From Paracoccus sp. (in: a-proteobacteria) (GTDB lineage: Bacteria > Pseudomonadota > Alphaproteobacteria > Rhodobacterales > Rhodobacteraceae), in contig NZ_JAUNTW010000005.1 of NCBI RefSeq assembly GCF_030538495.1, positions 208,544-253,781 of the forward strand: a DNA stretch of 45,238 bases. Reading direction: 5' to 3'. The position numbers were made by a program, and so were the translations under genes. Every line of letters begins with the position of its first letter. Position 1 is the stretch's first letter. Positions 28,140 through 36,989 of the stretch are shown in pieces. The notes beneath the pieces were generated by a model. The model ran no database searches and was not told the DNA's origin. It worked only from the letters and a program-made list of their open reading frames with translations.

Positions 28140-28865
28140 TCAGATCGACACTTTGACAAAGCTGTCGCGCAGGGCGTTTGACCATTCCGTGCTCATGTGC
28201 ATGAAATCGGGGTCGCCGTCCTGAATACGGCGGCGCAAGGTCACAGCGCAAGCGTCGCGTTCAATCACCGCCAGATCCAGCGGCATCCCCACGGACAGGT
28301 TCGACCGCAGCGTGGAATCCATCGACAGCAGCACCGCTTTTTGCGCATCGGCCAGCCCGGTTGCGGGGGTCACAACGCGGTCCAGAATGGGCTTGCCGTA
28401 TTTATGTTCACCGATTTGCAGAAAGGGCGTGTCCTCGGTCGCTTCGATGAAATTGCCTTCGGGATAGATCAGGAACATGCGCATCTCGCCGCCCTGACGC
28501 TGGCCCGCCACGATCATACTGGCGGATGCCTGTTGTTGCAGATCGCGGCATTGATCGGCGATCTGGCGGCGCGTGCGGCACAGCGTATCCCCGATGATCG
28601 TGGCCACCTGCAACAGCGTGGGCGCCAGCAGGATGGATGTGCGTTCATCGGCCTGCGGGTCGTTGATCGCCTCGTCCAGTCGGGCAAGGGTGGTTTGCGT
28701 CACCGACAGCGACCCGGCGGTCATCACCGCGATCACCCGTTCGCCGGGGTTTTCAAAGAAAAACATCTTGCGATAGCAGGAAATGTTGTCCAGCCCCGCA
28801 TTGGTGCGTGTGTCCGACAACAGCACCAGCCCCGCATTCAGTTTCAGTCCCACGCAATAGGTCAC
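28140..28865 (-). CDS. Anbu, proteasome-like Ntn peptidase
   Basis: This 241-residue protein starts MTYCVGLKLNAGLVLLSDTR followed by TNAGLDNIS, matching the ancestral beta-subunit (Anbu) class of proteasome-type peptidases. Removal of Met would expose Thr2 as nucleophile, with Asp18 and Lys33 in the positions of the usual catalytic helpers. Anbu proteins form open-ring or helical self-assemblies; a physiological substrate is not known. In many bacteria Anbu sits with a transglutaminase-like protein, an alpha-E protein and a circularly permuted ATP-grasp protein, but none of these is adjacent here. The neighbour is serB, 12 bases away. Confidence 0.88.
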   Translation of the reverse strand: MTYCVGLKLNAGLVLLSDTRTNAGLDNISCYRKMFFFENPGERVIAVMTAGSLSVTQTTLARLDEAINDPQADERTSILLAPTLLQVATIIGDTLCRTRRQIADQCRDLQQQASASMIVAGQRQGGEMRMFLIYPEGNFIEATEDTPFLQIGEHKYGKPILDRVVTPATGLADAQKAVLLSMDSTLRSNLSVGMPLDLAVIERDACAVTLRRRIQDGDPDFMHMSTEWSNALRDSFVKVSI

Positions 28866-29012
28866 GTTCGCCGTCTTTCACTTTTGTTTGTCGCGCATCC
28901 TAATGCGCGGGCGCGCGGGCCGCAATCACATCGCCTGATTTTGCGGCCTGTTCAAACGAGCCGAACCGCATTAACCTGAGCGGCAATAACAGCAGTTCAA
29001 ACAGGCGAGACC

Positions 29013-30281
29013 ATGACCATCACCCGTTTCTTTATGTCCACTGCGCTGATTGGCGCGATGGCATCCTGTGCCATGCCCGTTGCGCGCACGCCCATTGCGG
29101 CGCATCCGGCGCAGTCATCCGTGACCCCCGCCGCCATCCCCGCCGCCCAACCGGGGGATGAGGCTGGCCTGCAACGGTTCGTCCGCGATTTCCGCCCGCG
29201 CGCCTTGGCCGCCGGGATCACGCCCGCCACCTATGACCGGGCCATGGCGATCGCGCGTTACAACCCCGAGGTGATCCGCCTTGACCGCCGTCAGGCCGAA
29301 TTTTCGCGCCCGGTCTGGCTGTATCTGGACAGCGCCGTGTCGGATGTGCGCATCACCACCGGCCGTCAGATGCTGGCGCGCCACGGCAACACGCTGGCCC
29401 AGATCGAAGCCCGCTGGGGCGTGCCGCGCGAAATCGTGCTGGCCGTCTGGGGGATGGAATCGAATTACGGCGCGAACCGGGGCCGGATGCAGATTATCCC
29501 GTCTCTGGCGACGCTGGCCTATGACGGGCGGCGCGGTCAGATGTTCCAGAACCAGCTGATCGCCGCGCTGAAGATCATTCAGGCGGGCGATGTGGACCCG
29601 TCCGCGATGCTGGGATCATGGGCCGGGGCCATGGGTCACACGCAGTTCATGCCGACATCCTATCTGGAATATGCCGTTGATTTCACTGGCGACGGGCGGC
29701 GCGACATCTGGTCGGACGACCCGACCGATTCACTGGCATCAACCGCGGCCTATCTGGCCCGTAACGGTTGGAATCGCGGCCAGACCTGGGGGGCCGAGGT
29801 GCAACTGCCCGCAGGCTTTAACATGAGCCTGGTCGGCAAAGGCACCCGCCGGTCCGATTGGTCCGCCCAAGGCGTGCGCCGCATCGGTGGCGGCGCGTTG
29901 CCCGCCGGGTCCGGGTCGATCATCATGCCCGCAGGCGCGCGCGGCCCGGCCTTCCTGATCATGGACAATTTCCGGTCGATCCTGCGCTATAACAACAGCG
30001 ATAACTATGCTTTGGGTGTGGCGTTCTTGGGTGAACGCATCGCGGGGCGTCCGGGGATTCAGGGCGCGTGGCCGCGCAGCGACCGCCCCCTGTCCACCAA
30101 TGAACGCCACGAAATTCAACGTCTTATGGCGCAACGCGGGTTCTATCAGGGGGAAATCGACGGTCTGTTCGGCAGCGCCACGATGGAAGCCGTGTCGGCA
30201 TTCCAGCGATCCATTGGCGTGACCCCGGACGGTTACCCCACATCCACCCTGCTGGACCAATTGCGGCGCGGGTCGCGGTAA
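29013..30281 (+). CDS. MltB-type lytic transglycosylase with peptidoglycan-binding domain
   Basis: This 422-residue envelope enzyme should cleave the MurNAc-GlcNAc bond of peptidoglycan with 1,6-anhydro ring formation. An N-terminal signal ends ALIGAMASC, so lipidation at Cys19 is possible. The SLT_2 catalytic domain covers about residues 50-345, with catalytic Glu149 in VWGMESNYG and the conserved GAMGHTQFMPTSYL and DFTGDGRRDIW. The C-terminal 60 residues form a PG_binding_1 domain (IQRLMAQRGFYQGEIDGLFG). The gene is followed immediately by a strong terminator. It is divergent from the Anbu gene across a 147-bp spacer. Confidence 0.94.
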   Translation: MTITRFFMSTALIGAMASCAMPVARTPIAAHPAQSSVTPAAIPAAQPGDEAGLQRFVRDFRPRALAAGITPATYDRAMAIARYNPEVIRLDRRQAEFSRPVWLYLDSAVSDVRITTGRQMLARHGNTLAQIEARWGVPREIVLAVWGMESNYGANRGRMQIIPSLATLAYDGRRGQMFQNQLIAALKIIQAGDVDPSAMLGSWAGAMGHTQFMPTSYLEYAVDFTGDGRRDIWSDDPTDSLASTAAYLARNGWNRGQTWGAEVQLPAGFNMSLVGKGTRRSDWSAQGVRRIGGGALPAGSGSIIMPAGARGPAFLIMDNFRSILRYNNSDNYALGVAFLGERIAGRPGIQGAWPRSDRPLSTNERHEIQRLMAQRGFYQGEIDGLFGSATMEAVSAFQRSIGVTPDGYPTSTLLDQLRRGSR

Positions 30282-30289
30282 GGATTTGA

Positions 30290-30315
30290 AAGCCCGCCGA
30301 AAGGCGGGCTTTTTT
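30290..30315 (+). terminator. Strong rho-independent terminator after the transglycosylase gene
   Basis: AAGCCCGCC and GGCGGGCTT form a 9-bp stem around a GAAA tetraloop, followed by a run of six T. It starts nine bases beyond the stop. The A-rich side before the stem may also let it serve the convergent gene ending at 30314. Confidence 0.92.
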
Positions 30316-30706
30316 ATTTGGCGGCGGTTTGGAAGCCGCGCTGAAAATCGGGGTCGGTTAGAATATCAACCAAGGTTCCCGGCGGAGTTTCAAAGTGGTG
30401 ATCAAGGTGTTCGTATGTGATGGGGTGGCCATCACGGACGTTAATATCGGTGCGGAACCAGATGTATCCGTCGTTGAGGTCGATGTCGTCAAGGTCGCTC
30501 GGCCGGGACATGCCGTAGACCTTAATCAGATAGGACGTTGACCCGTCCGCTTTCGGCTCAATCCGTTCATATTCACAGGAATTGTAAATCTCTGTCGGCC
30601 ATGCGGCCTTGAACATCATGTAGCCAACGGCCATCGGGCAATAAGCCGACGCAGCCCCGGCCGAGGCAACAACCGCAATCACAGCAAAAAAGCATCGAAG
30701 TTTCAT
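30314..30706 (-). CDS. Hypothetical secreted protein of low GC content
   Basis: This 130-residue protein begins with a typical Sec signal peptide (FFAVIAVVASAGAASA) with likely cleavage before YCPMAVG. Two cysteines in the mature part (near residues 23 and 44) could form a disulfide. The rest is polar, rich in Asp and aromatic residues (DLDDIDLNDGYIWFR, EHLDHHFETPPG). I do not recognise the family. The coding DNA is only about 50% GC by sampled counts against roughly 63% around it, and the upstream spacer is also AT-rich, which suggests a recent acquisition. It ends inside the T-run of the neighbouring terminator. Confidence 0.75.
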   Translation of the reverse strand: MKLRCFFAVIAVVASAGAASAYCPMAVGYMMFKAAWPTEIYNSCEYERIEPKADGSTSYLIKVYGMSRPSDLDDIDLNDGYIWFRTDINVRDGHPITYEHLDHHFETPPGTLVDILTDPDFQRGFQTAAK

Positions 30707-30956
30707 CGTGCTACCTCTTGTAGGACATGAATGACGAAATCGGGGTTAGGGATCCTTAGGTTAATTATTTTCCCGCCGTAAAGCAACAATCCCCCGTCAC
30801 CCAACCGTCACACCCCAACCCACAGGGGTTGAACCCCGCGCGCGAATCGGGTTTAAGCCGCGCCATGGGCGGAAAACGTGGCCCATCGCAGAATGTGTGA
30901 AACCGCAGCGGGACGGACCGGTGCATCGTTTTCGGGCAATCTCAAAGGGGCCACGA

Positions 30957-31415
30957 ATGTATTTTCTGAACGCGCGTCCGCGCCGGCTGGTCTATGTCGC
31001 CAGCTATGAAACGCTTGCCATTATCCTGTCCACGATCCTGCTGTCCGTGCTGGCGCAGGGCGAAGCCGCGACGTCCTTTGCAATCGCCGTTGTGGTGTCG
31101 ATTGCGGCGGTGACGTGGAACTGGGTTTTCAACACGATGTTCGAGGCGGCCGAGGTTCGGCTGGGCCGCACCAAACGCACGGTTTGGACGCGGATCCTGC
31201 ACAGCATCGGGTTTGAAGGCGGGCTGGTTCTGTTCACCATCCCGTTAATCATGATCTGGCACAATCTGACCCTGATCGAGGCCCTGCGGGTCGAAGCCGC
31301 GATTCTGACCTTTTTCCTGGGCTATACCTATGTGTTCACATGGGCGTTCGACCAGATTTTCCCGCTGGTCCGGCCCGGTCAGGCGCAGCGTCAGGGGATG
31401 CAGCAGGCCGGTTGA
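30957..31415 (+). CDS. PACE-family efflux transporter
   Basis: This 152-residue inner-membrane protein has four hydrophobic helices arranged as two BTP-type repeats. The first carries YVASYETLAI, with Glu18 in the position of the essential Glu15 of AceI, then VTWNWVFNTMFE. The second starts with RILHSIGFEGGL, the conserved His/Phe-Glu signature of PACE proteins, and ends with YTYVFTWAFDQIFP. AceI and relatives export biocides and short diamines such as cadaverine and putrescine in exchange for protons. The ATG at 30957 follows AAAGGGG; a longer in-frame start at 30897 adds a basic non-membrane tail and is unlikely. No regulator is adjacent. Confidence 0.9.
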   Translation: MYFLNARPRRLVYVASYETLAIILSTILLSVLAQGEAATSFAIAVVVSIAAVTWNWVFNTMFEAAEVRLGRTKRTVWTRILHSIGFEGGLVLFTIPLIMIWHNLTLIEALRVEAAILTFFLGYTYVFTWAFDQIFPLVRPGQAQRQGMQQAG

Positions 31416-31449
31416 TCCGGCCCGCCCGTTCCATCAGCGCAGGCGCGCA

Positions 31450-31920
31450 TCAGGCCAGATGCGCGCGAAATTCGGCAAAGACCTGTTCATACACATCGCG
31501 TTTGAACGGCACGATGCTGTCCAGCAGCGCATCCGCCGTCATCCACTGCCAGCGGTCAAATTCGGGGTGGTCGGTGTCAATGCGCACCATCCCGTCATCG
31601 CCCAGAAACCGCAGCAACAGCCATTTCTGCCGCTGGCCGCGATATTTCCCGTTCCACACCTTGCCCAACAGGCTGGGCGGCAGGTCGTAGAAGACCCACG
31701 CCCCGGTGTCGTCCAACACCTGCACATGGGCGGGGTCGATGCCGGTTTCCTCGGTCAGTTCGCGTAACGCGGCCTGATGCGGGGTTTCGCCCGCATCAAT
31801 GCCGCCCTGTGGCATCTGCCACGCGCCGGGGCGGTCCAGCCGCTGCCCGGCCCAGATCAGCCCCTGCGCGTTAATCAACACCACGCCCGCGCAATCGCGA
31901 TAGGGCAGGGGCTTAGCCAT
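31450..31920 (-). CDS. rppH: RNA pyrophosphohydrolase
   Basis: This 156-residue Nudix enzyme removes pyrophosphate from the 5' end of mRNAs and so starts RNase E-dependent decay. The Nudix box [23 protein letters not shown] at residues 39-61 is canonical. The flanking WQMPQGG and the C-terminal [24 protein letters not shown] match RppH rather than other Nudix proteins. Its start overlaps the ctpA stop by eight bases, and it is the last gene of the gpmI-envC-ctpA-rppH unit, a gene order I know from Rhodobacterales. Confidence 0.94.
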   Translation of the reverse strand: MAKPLPYRDCAGVVLINAQGLIWAGQRLDRPGAWQMPQGGIDAGETPHQAALRELTEETGIDPAHVQVLDDTGAWVFYDLPPSLLGKVWNGKYRGQRQKWLLLRFLGDDGMVRIDTDHPEFDRWQWMTADALLDSIVPFKRDVYEQVFAEFRAHLA

Positions 31921-33319
31921 TGCTGCCCCCCGCTGCGGTTTCGCCGGTCACAGCCGGGGTCGCATCCGCAGGCACCTGATCGGCGCGGTAATTGACCGCC
32001 GACAAACCTTTCAGAATATCAACGGCATAGGCCAGTTGATAATCTTCTTCGCGCAGTTTGGCGGTCGCCTGAACCTCGGCGGCTTCGTCTTCGATCAGTT
32101 TGCGTTCTTCGTCGGACAATTCGCTGCCCAATGCGCCGCGCAGGTCAGCCTCGGACCGGCTAAAGCTGGACTGGCTGCGGGGGCTGGTTTCGTCGTCCGT
32201 CGTGGCGCTGCGGCGGGGTTGGGCGACCAGAATATCGGGCTGAATCCCCATGGCCTGAATCGACCGCCCCGACGGCGTGTAATACCGCGCTGTGGTCAGA
32301 CGAATGGCGCTGTCGGATGTGACCCGCATCACCGTCTGGACCGAGCCTTTGCCAAAGGATTTCTCACCCACCACAATCGCGCGGCGGTGATCCTGCAACG
32401 CGCCGGTGACAATTTCCGACGCACTGGCCGACCCGCCATTGATCAGAACCACCATCGGCAACCCATTGGCCAAATCGCCGGGTTCCGCGTTCCAGCGTTC
32501 GCTTTCTTCGGGGTTGCGCCCGCGCGTGCTGACGATTTCGCCCGCATCAAGGAACGCATCCGACACGCTGATCGCCTGATTCAGCAACCCGCCCGGATTG
32601 TTGCGCAGGTCCAGAACAAAGCCGGTGACTTTGTCGATGCCGCCGATCTCGGCCACGGCTTTTTCCAGTTCTTTTTTCAGCGCGTCATAGGTTTCATCGT
32701 TGAACGTGGACACGCGCAGAACGATGGCGTCGCCCACCACGCGGCTGCGCACCACGGTGATTTTGATGGTGTCGCGCGTCATGGTCAGATCAAAGGGTTC
32801 GGGTTCGCCCTGACGCAGAATGGTGATGGTGATTTCGGACCCGACCGGCCCGCGCATCATGTCAACCGCCTGATCCAGTTGCAGCCCCAGCAGCGATTCG
32901 CCGTTCACATGGCTGATGATGTCGCCCGCCTCGACCCCGGCATTCGCCGCCGGAGTGTCGTCGATGGGGGACACGACCTTAACCAAGCCGTCTTCCTGAC
33001 TGACCTCGATCCCCAGCCCGCCAAAGCTGCCGCGCGTCTGCGTCTGCATATCGGAATAGGCATCCGCCGACAGAAAACCGCTATGGGGATCAAGCGAGGT
33101 CAACATGCCGTTGATCGCCGCCTCGATCAGTTTTTTGTCGTCGGGGGCTTCGACATAATCGGAACGGATGCGTTCAAAGATATTCCCGAACAGGTCCAGT
33201 TGTTCGTAAATCGCGGCGTTGCGGCCGGTTTCCTGCGCAATCAGCGGCCCGGCAATCTGGGTTGTGGCCAACAGCCCGGCCAGAACGCCCCCGATACCTG
33301 CAATCAGATAATGTTTCAT
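31913..33319 (-). CDS. ctpA: C-terminal processing protease, S41 family
   Basis: This 468-residue periplasmic serine protease has an N-terminal membrane or signal segment ([20 protein letters not shown]), a PDZ domain around residues 90-175 ([17 protein letters not shown]), and the S41 catalytic domain with the Ser-Lys dyad at Ser299 in GGSASASEI and Lys324 in [11 protein letters not shown]. Family members trim C-termini of periplasmic and outer-membrane proteins, including peptidoglycan hydrolases. That fits the upstream EnvC-like gene 15 bases away. The C-terminal 80 residues are low-complexity and charged. The start follows AAGGGG. Confidence 0.95.
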   Translation of the reverse strand: MKHYLIAGIGGVLAGLLATTQIAGPLIAQETGRNAAIYEQLDLFGNIFERIRSDYVEAPDDKKLIEAAINGMLTSLDPHSGFLSADAYSDMQTQTRGSFGGLGIEVSQEDGLVKVVSPIDDTPAANAGVEAGDIISHVNGESLLGLQLDQAVDMMRGPVGSEITITILRQGEPEPFDLTMTRDTIKITVVRSRVVGDAIVLRVSTFNDETYDALKKELEKAVAEIGGIDKVTGFVLDLRNNPGGLLNQAISVSDAFLDAGEIVSTRGRNPEESERWNAEPGDLANGLPMVVLINGGSASASEIVTGALQDHRRAIVVGEKSFGKGSVQTVMRVTSDSAIRLTTARYYTPSGRSIQAMGIQPDILVAQPRRSATTDDETSPRSQSSFSRSEADLRGALGSELSDEERKLIEDEAAEVQATAKLREEDYQLAYAVDILKGLSAVNYRADQVPADATPAVTGETAAGGSNG

Positions 33320-33334
33320 AAAGGCCCCTTCCGC

Positions 33335-34498
33335 CTAATTCCCTGTGGCCCCGATGATCGGGTTCAGCATGAACCAATCCGCCGGGTCCAGTGTATCATT
33401 GCCGCGCCGCAATTCCAGATACAGGCTTTCGCCCCGACCTGCCGCACCGCCGCGCGCCGCGTCCATCACGAACTGCGCGCCAAATTCCTGGGCCGTCACC
33501 TCGGCCCCGCCCATCAGGCCGACCGGATCGCCGCGCCCGATGACATCGCCCACCTCTCCGAATACCTGATTGAGCCCCGACAGGATGATCAAATAACCGC
33601 GTGCGGGTTCCAAAATCATCACATTGCCGTAATCCAACAGCGGCCCCCGATACCGGATCGTCGCGGGCCACGGCGTTGACACCAAGGCCGCGGGCGCGGT
33701 GCCAATCACCCAGCCGGGCCGCCGGATCCCCGCCGCATCGGGTTCGTTATAGGGGCGCAGCACGGTGCCAATCACCGGCAAAGGCAGGCCGCCCTGCGCG
33801 CCTTCGAAATCCTCCATCGGGGGGCCGACGTCTTTTTCCATGCGGGCGATGCCACGGGCGAATTCATCCATGCTGGTGGCGGCATTGCGCAGGGTCTGAA
33901 TCTCGGCCGGTTCGTCGCCGTAACGCACGGGCAGGCTGCTGCGATCGGCCACGGCACTGGTTAACAACCGCCGCGCCTCTTGGACCGAAGCCAGCCCGCT
34001 GCCCAGCATCCCCGACGCATCGGCCTGCAACGCGCGGACGGTGGCGATTTCGTCCAGATCGGCCTGCAACGCCTCGGCCTCGGCGCGCAGGCCGGGGGTG
34101 ATGGCGGACAGGATCATCCCCGACCGCGCATTCGCCAAAGCGCCCGACGGATGCAGCAGCATCGTGGTTTCCGGGCTTTGCCGCAGCGCGGTCATCGCGC
34201 CCAAGACCCGCGCCAACTGATCGCGCTGCGCCTGAAACCGGGCGCGCAATTCGTCTTCGCGCGCCGTGGCCTGACGCAGCCCGTCGCGCAGAGCGGACAG
34301 CCCCGCTTCGTATCCCTGAATAACGCCGGTCAGGGCCACGACCTGATCATCGGCGCTGACCGCCACGGCCAGTTGATCCAAGGCCGCGCGCAATTGGGCG
34401 GCGGCGTCCTGCGCCTCGGCCACGGCTTGGTTGGCGGTCTGGGCGTGGACGGGCGCGGACAGCGCCAAGAGCAGGGTCAGAGACAGGCGGCGGATCAT
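33335..34498 (-). CDS. envC: EnvC-like murein hydrolase activator with degenerate LytM domain
   Basis: This 387-residue periplasmic protein has a signal peptide (LTLLLALSAPVHAQ), a long coiled-coil region from about residue 20 to 235 (repeated Ala/Leu/Glu heptads), and a C-terminal LytM/M23 fold. The zinc ligands of active M23 peptidases are missing: the HxH region reads LYLELRR and the Ala-His position reads IILSGL. This fits EnvC, which does not cut peptidoglycan but activates amidases at the division septum. Its ATG overlaps the gpmI stop (ATGA), so translation is coupled, and ctpA follows closely. Confidence 0.9.
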   Translation of the reverse strand: MIRRLSLTLLLALSAPVHAQTANQAVAEAQDAAAQLRAALDQLAVAVSADDQVVALTGVIQGYEAGLSALRDGLRQATAREDELRARFQAQRDQLARVLGAMTALRQSPETTMLLHPSGALANARSGMILSAITPGLRAEAEALQADLDEIATVRALQADASGMLGSGLASVQEARRLLTSAVADRSSLPVRYGDEPAEIQTLRNAATSMDEFARGIARMEKDVGPPMEDFEGAQGGLPLPVIGTVLRPYNEPDAAGIRRPGWVIGTAPAALVSTPWPATIRYRGPLLDYGNVMILEPARGYLIILSGLNQVFGEVGDVIGRGDPVGLMGGAEVTAQEFGAQFVMDAARGGAAGRGESLYLELRRGNDTLDPADWFMLNPIIGATGN

Positions 34499-36006
34499 GA
34501 CAGCAGCGATTTCCCCGTCATTTCAACGGGTTGATCCAGCCCCATCAGCGCCAGAACCGTGGGCGCCAGATCGGCCAGCCGCCCGTCACGAACCGACGCA
34601 CCCGCAGGCCCGCGATAAACGATGACCGGCACCGGGTTCAGCGTGTGCGCGGTGTGCGGCCCGCCGGTGTCGGGATCAACCATCTGTTCGCAATTGCCGT
34701 GATCGGCGCAAATCACCGCCGCGCCGCCGACCTGATCCAAGGCGTCGATCATGCGGCCCAGACCCCGGTCCACGGCCTGACAGGCCGCCATGGCCGCCGT
34801 CAGACTGCCGGTATGGCCGACCATATCGGGATTGGCGTAATTCACCACAATCAGGTCATAGCCGCCATGGATCGCCGCAACCAACTGATCGCTGACCTCA
34901 TCCGCGGCCATTTCGGGGGCCAGATCATAGGTCGCCACCTTGGGGCTGGCGGGCATAAACCGATCCTCGCCGGGTTCGGGCGTTTCCTTGCCGCCGTTCA
35001 GGAAAAACGTGACATGCGGGTATTTTTCGGTTTCCGCCAGCCGGAATTGACGCAGGCCCTTGGCCGCGACCCATGCGCCCAGCGTGTTGGCGACCTGCTG
35101 TTTGGGGTAAACCGTCTGCATGAATTCGGTGTGCCGCGCGCTGTAATCGACCATGCCCAAAACGCCCGCCCATTCGGGCCGGTCGCTGACATCAAAAGCG
35201 GCGAAATCAGGATCCGCGACCGCCGACAGAATTTCCCGCGCACGGTCGGCGCGGAAATTGAGACAGAAAAACCCGTCGCCATCCTGCGCGCCGTTATAGC
35301 CGTCGATGATAAAGGGCGGGATGAATTCGTCCAGCTGATCGCGGCCATAGGCGGTCGAAATCGCCAGACGCGGCTCTGTCACATCCTCGCCGATCCCGTC
35401 CACAATCGCGCGATAGGCGCGTTCGACCCGTTCCCAGCGATTGTCGCGATCCATGGCGTAATACCGCCCGATCACCGTGCCAATCCGCGCCCCGACCGGC
35501 AGGCCATCCTGCAACGCGGCCATGAACCCAACGGCGCTGTCGGGGGCCACATCGCGCCCGTCGGTGATGGCGTGAATGATGACGGGAACGCCCTGATCCG
35601 CCACAGCCCGCGCCGCCGCCAAGACATGCGACAGATGCCCGTGAACGCCGCCATCCGACACCACGCCCATCAGATGCGCCGCCCCGCCCGTGTCGCGCAA
35701 CCGCGCGGCAAAATCCAACAGCGCCGGATGATTGGCAAAGCTGCCATCCTCAACCGCCAGATCAATCTGCCCCAAATCCATGGCGACCACGCGCCCCGCG
35801 CCGATATTGGTGTGGCCCACCTCGGAATTGCCCATCTGGCCGGTCGGCAACCCCACATCGGGACCATAGGTGATCAGCCGCCCATTCGGACATTCCGCCA
35901 TCAGCCGGTCAAAGTTGGGGGTATCGGCACAGGCCGGCGCGCTGTGTTCGGGTGTCTCGGACAGGCCCCAGCCGTCAAGGATACACAGCACAACAGGTTT
36001 GGTCAT
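34495..36006 (-). CDS. gpmI: 2,3-bisphosphoglycerate-independent phosphoglycerate mutase
   Basis: This 503-residue Mn2+-dependent glycolytic enzyme interconverts 3- and 2-phosphoglycerate. Asp11 in LCILDGWG and Ser61 in GQMGNSEVGHTNIGAGR, the phosphoryl acceptor, are intact. Other family signatures are HAITDGRDV, ADHGNCEQM and GGPHTAHTLNPVP. The ATG at 36006 follows GAGG; four extra in-frame codons upstream are unlikely to be used. It is the first gene of the gpmI-envC-ctpA-rppH unit, separated from the next operon by an intergenic repeat. Confidence 0.97.
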   Translation of the reverse strand: MTKPVVLCILDGWGLSETPEHSAPACADTPNFDRLMAECPNGRLITYGPDVGLPTGQMGNSEVGHTNIGAGRVVAMDLGQIDLAVEDGSFANHPALLDFAARLRDTGGAAHLMGVVSDGGVHGHLSHVLAAARAVADQGVPVIIHAITDGRDVAPDSAVGFMAALQDGLPVGARIGTVIGRYYAMDRDNRWERVERAYRAIVDGIGEDVTEPRLAISTAYGRDQLDEFIPPFIIDGYNGAQDGDGFFCLNFRADRAREILSAVADPDFAAFDVSDRPEWAGVLGMVDYSARHTEFMQTVYPKQQVANTLGAWVAAKGLRQFRLAETEKYPHVTFFLNGGKETPEPGEDRFMPASPKVATYDLAPEMAADEVSDQLVAAIHGGYDLIVVNYANPDMVGHTGSLTAAMAACQAVDRGLGRMIDALDQVGGAAVICADHGNCEQMVDPDTGGPHTAHTLNPVPVIVYRGPAGASVRDGRLADLAPTVLALMGLDQPVEMTGKSLLS

Positions 36007-36083
36007 CGCGGGCCTCATCGGTTTTGCATCTATCTAAGCTCGCGACGGCGCAGGGGCAACCAGCCCCTCGCAGAATCAGAACC

Positions 36084-36145
36084 GCCCCCACTCTTTCATC
36101 TTGGCCTAAATATCCCGGGGGTCCGGGGGCTGGCCCCCGGCGCTC
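36084..36145. repeat. Dispersed intergenic repeat, copy A
   Basis: The stretch starting CTCTTTCATCTTGGCC, then TAAATATCCCGGGGG, and ending in the near-palindrome CCGGGGGC-TG-GCCCCCGG (36123-36140), is shared with copies at 44905-45011 and 45021-45152. It sits between the end of the phosphatase gene and the start of gpmI. Elements of this kind are frequent between genes in Rhodobacterales, from memory. The GC-rich hairpin could affect transcript ends. Confidence 0.85.
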
Positions 36146-36989
36146 ACCCCATAGCCTGCCACCACGTCTTGCGGATGGTTTCCAGCTCGCCCGCATTGCG
36201 CGCGTTGATCAGGGTGCCTTCGCTGATGCCGGGGATATAATCCGACCCGTCCAGCATGGCCGATACGCCCCCGGCCTCGGCGGTCAGCAGCACGCCCGCC
36301 ACATGGTCCCAGGGCTTTGCCGTGGCCGACAGCAGAAAATCCACGCTGCCCTGAACCAACAGGCGGTATTCGTGGCAGGAACAGCGCAGCGCGGCGGTGC
36401 GGGCGAACTGGGTTTGCGCCGCAATGGCGGCGCTGCGTTTGCTCGCATCAAACAGCCATGGCGACAGCATCCCGAACAGGGCCGAGGCCGGACGTGGCGC
36501 GGCTTGGGGCAGGGTCAGGCGGTGGGTGCCGCCGCCTTGGGTGCTGCGGTCCAGCCATGCCCCCTGACCAAGGCCGGCCCAAATCCAGTCATCATTCAGC
36601 GGGTCGTAATGCAGGCCGAACACCGTCTGACCGCCGCGCATCACCGACAAAATCACGCCAAACGTGGACAGACCCTGCGCGAAATTCCATGTTCCATCCA
36701 CCGGATCGATGATGACCGCCGTGTCCGCATACATCAGACGCGACGGCAAAGCAGGGTCGGCGGCGGCGGCTTCTTCGCCCACCACGACGCAGCCGGGCAG
36801 GATGGTGCGGGCGGCGTCGGTCAGTGCCGCTTCCGATGCCAGATCGGCGGCGGTCACCAGATCATCGGGCGCGGATTTCGACGCAATGTCAGATGGCGAC
36901 AGCGACCGAAAGCGCGGCAGGATATGCGTGCGGGCGGCATCGCGCACGGCGGCAATCAGGGCGCTGCGTTCGGTATCAGACAGGGTCAT
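36144..36989 (-). CDS. Inositol monophosphatase-family phosphatase
   Basis: This 281-residue Mg2+-dependent phosphatase has the family metal sites VVGEEAA (Glu72/73), IIDPVDGTWNFAQG (residues 93-106), and KPWDHVAG with Trp227-Asp228 for the third metal. Members remove phosphate from inositol phosphates, 3'-phosphoadenosine compounds or histidinol phosphate; the exact substrate cannot be read. Its ATG overlaps the stop of the 2H phosphoesterase gene (ATGA), so the two proteins are made together, and both follow importer genes. This argues for a catabolic phosphatase acting on the product of the 2H enzyme. The frame is intact. Confidence 0.88.
   Translation of the reverse strand: MTLSDTERSALIAAVRDAARTHILPRFRSLSPSDIASKSAPDDLVTAADLASEAALTDAARTILPGCVVVGEEAAAADPALPSRLMYADTAVIIDPVDGTWNFAQGLSTFGVILSVMRGGQTVFGLHYDPLNDDWIWAGLGQGAWLDRSTQGGGTHRLTLPQAAPRPASALFGMLSPWLFDASKRSAAIAAQTQFARTAALRCSCHEYRLLVQGSVDFLLSATAKPWDHVAGVLLTAEAGGVSAMLDGSDYIPGISEGTLINARNAGELETIRKTWWQAMG

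Noticed and set aside
32036..33679. 547-codon forward frame across ctpA and envC
   Set aside because: Antisense to two well-supported genes; no recognisable domain or ribosome-binding site.
33335..34498. Active M23 endopeptidase
   Set aside because: The zinc-binding histidines are missing, so an EnvC-type activator is the better reading.
34531..36240. 569-codon forward frame across gpmI
   Set aside because: Antisense to intact gpmI; product rich in His, Arg and Gly with no motif.
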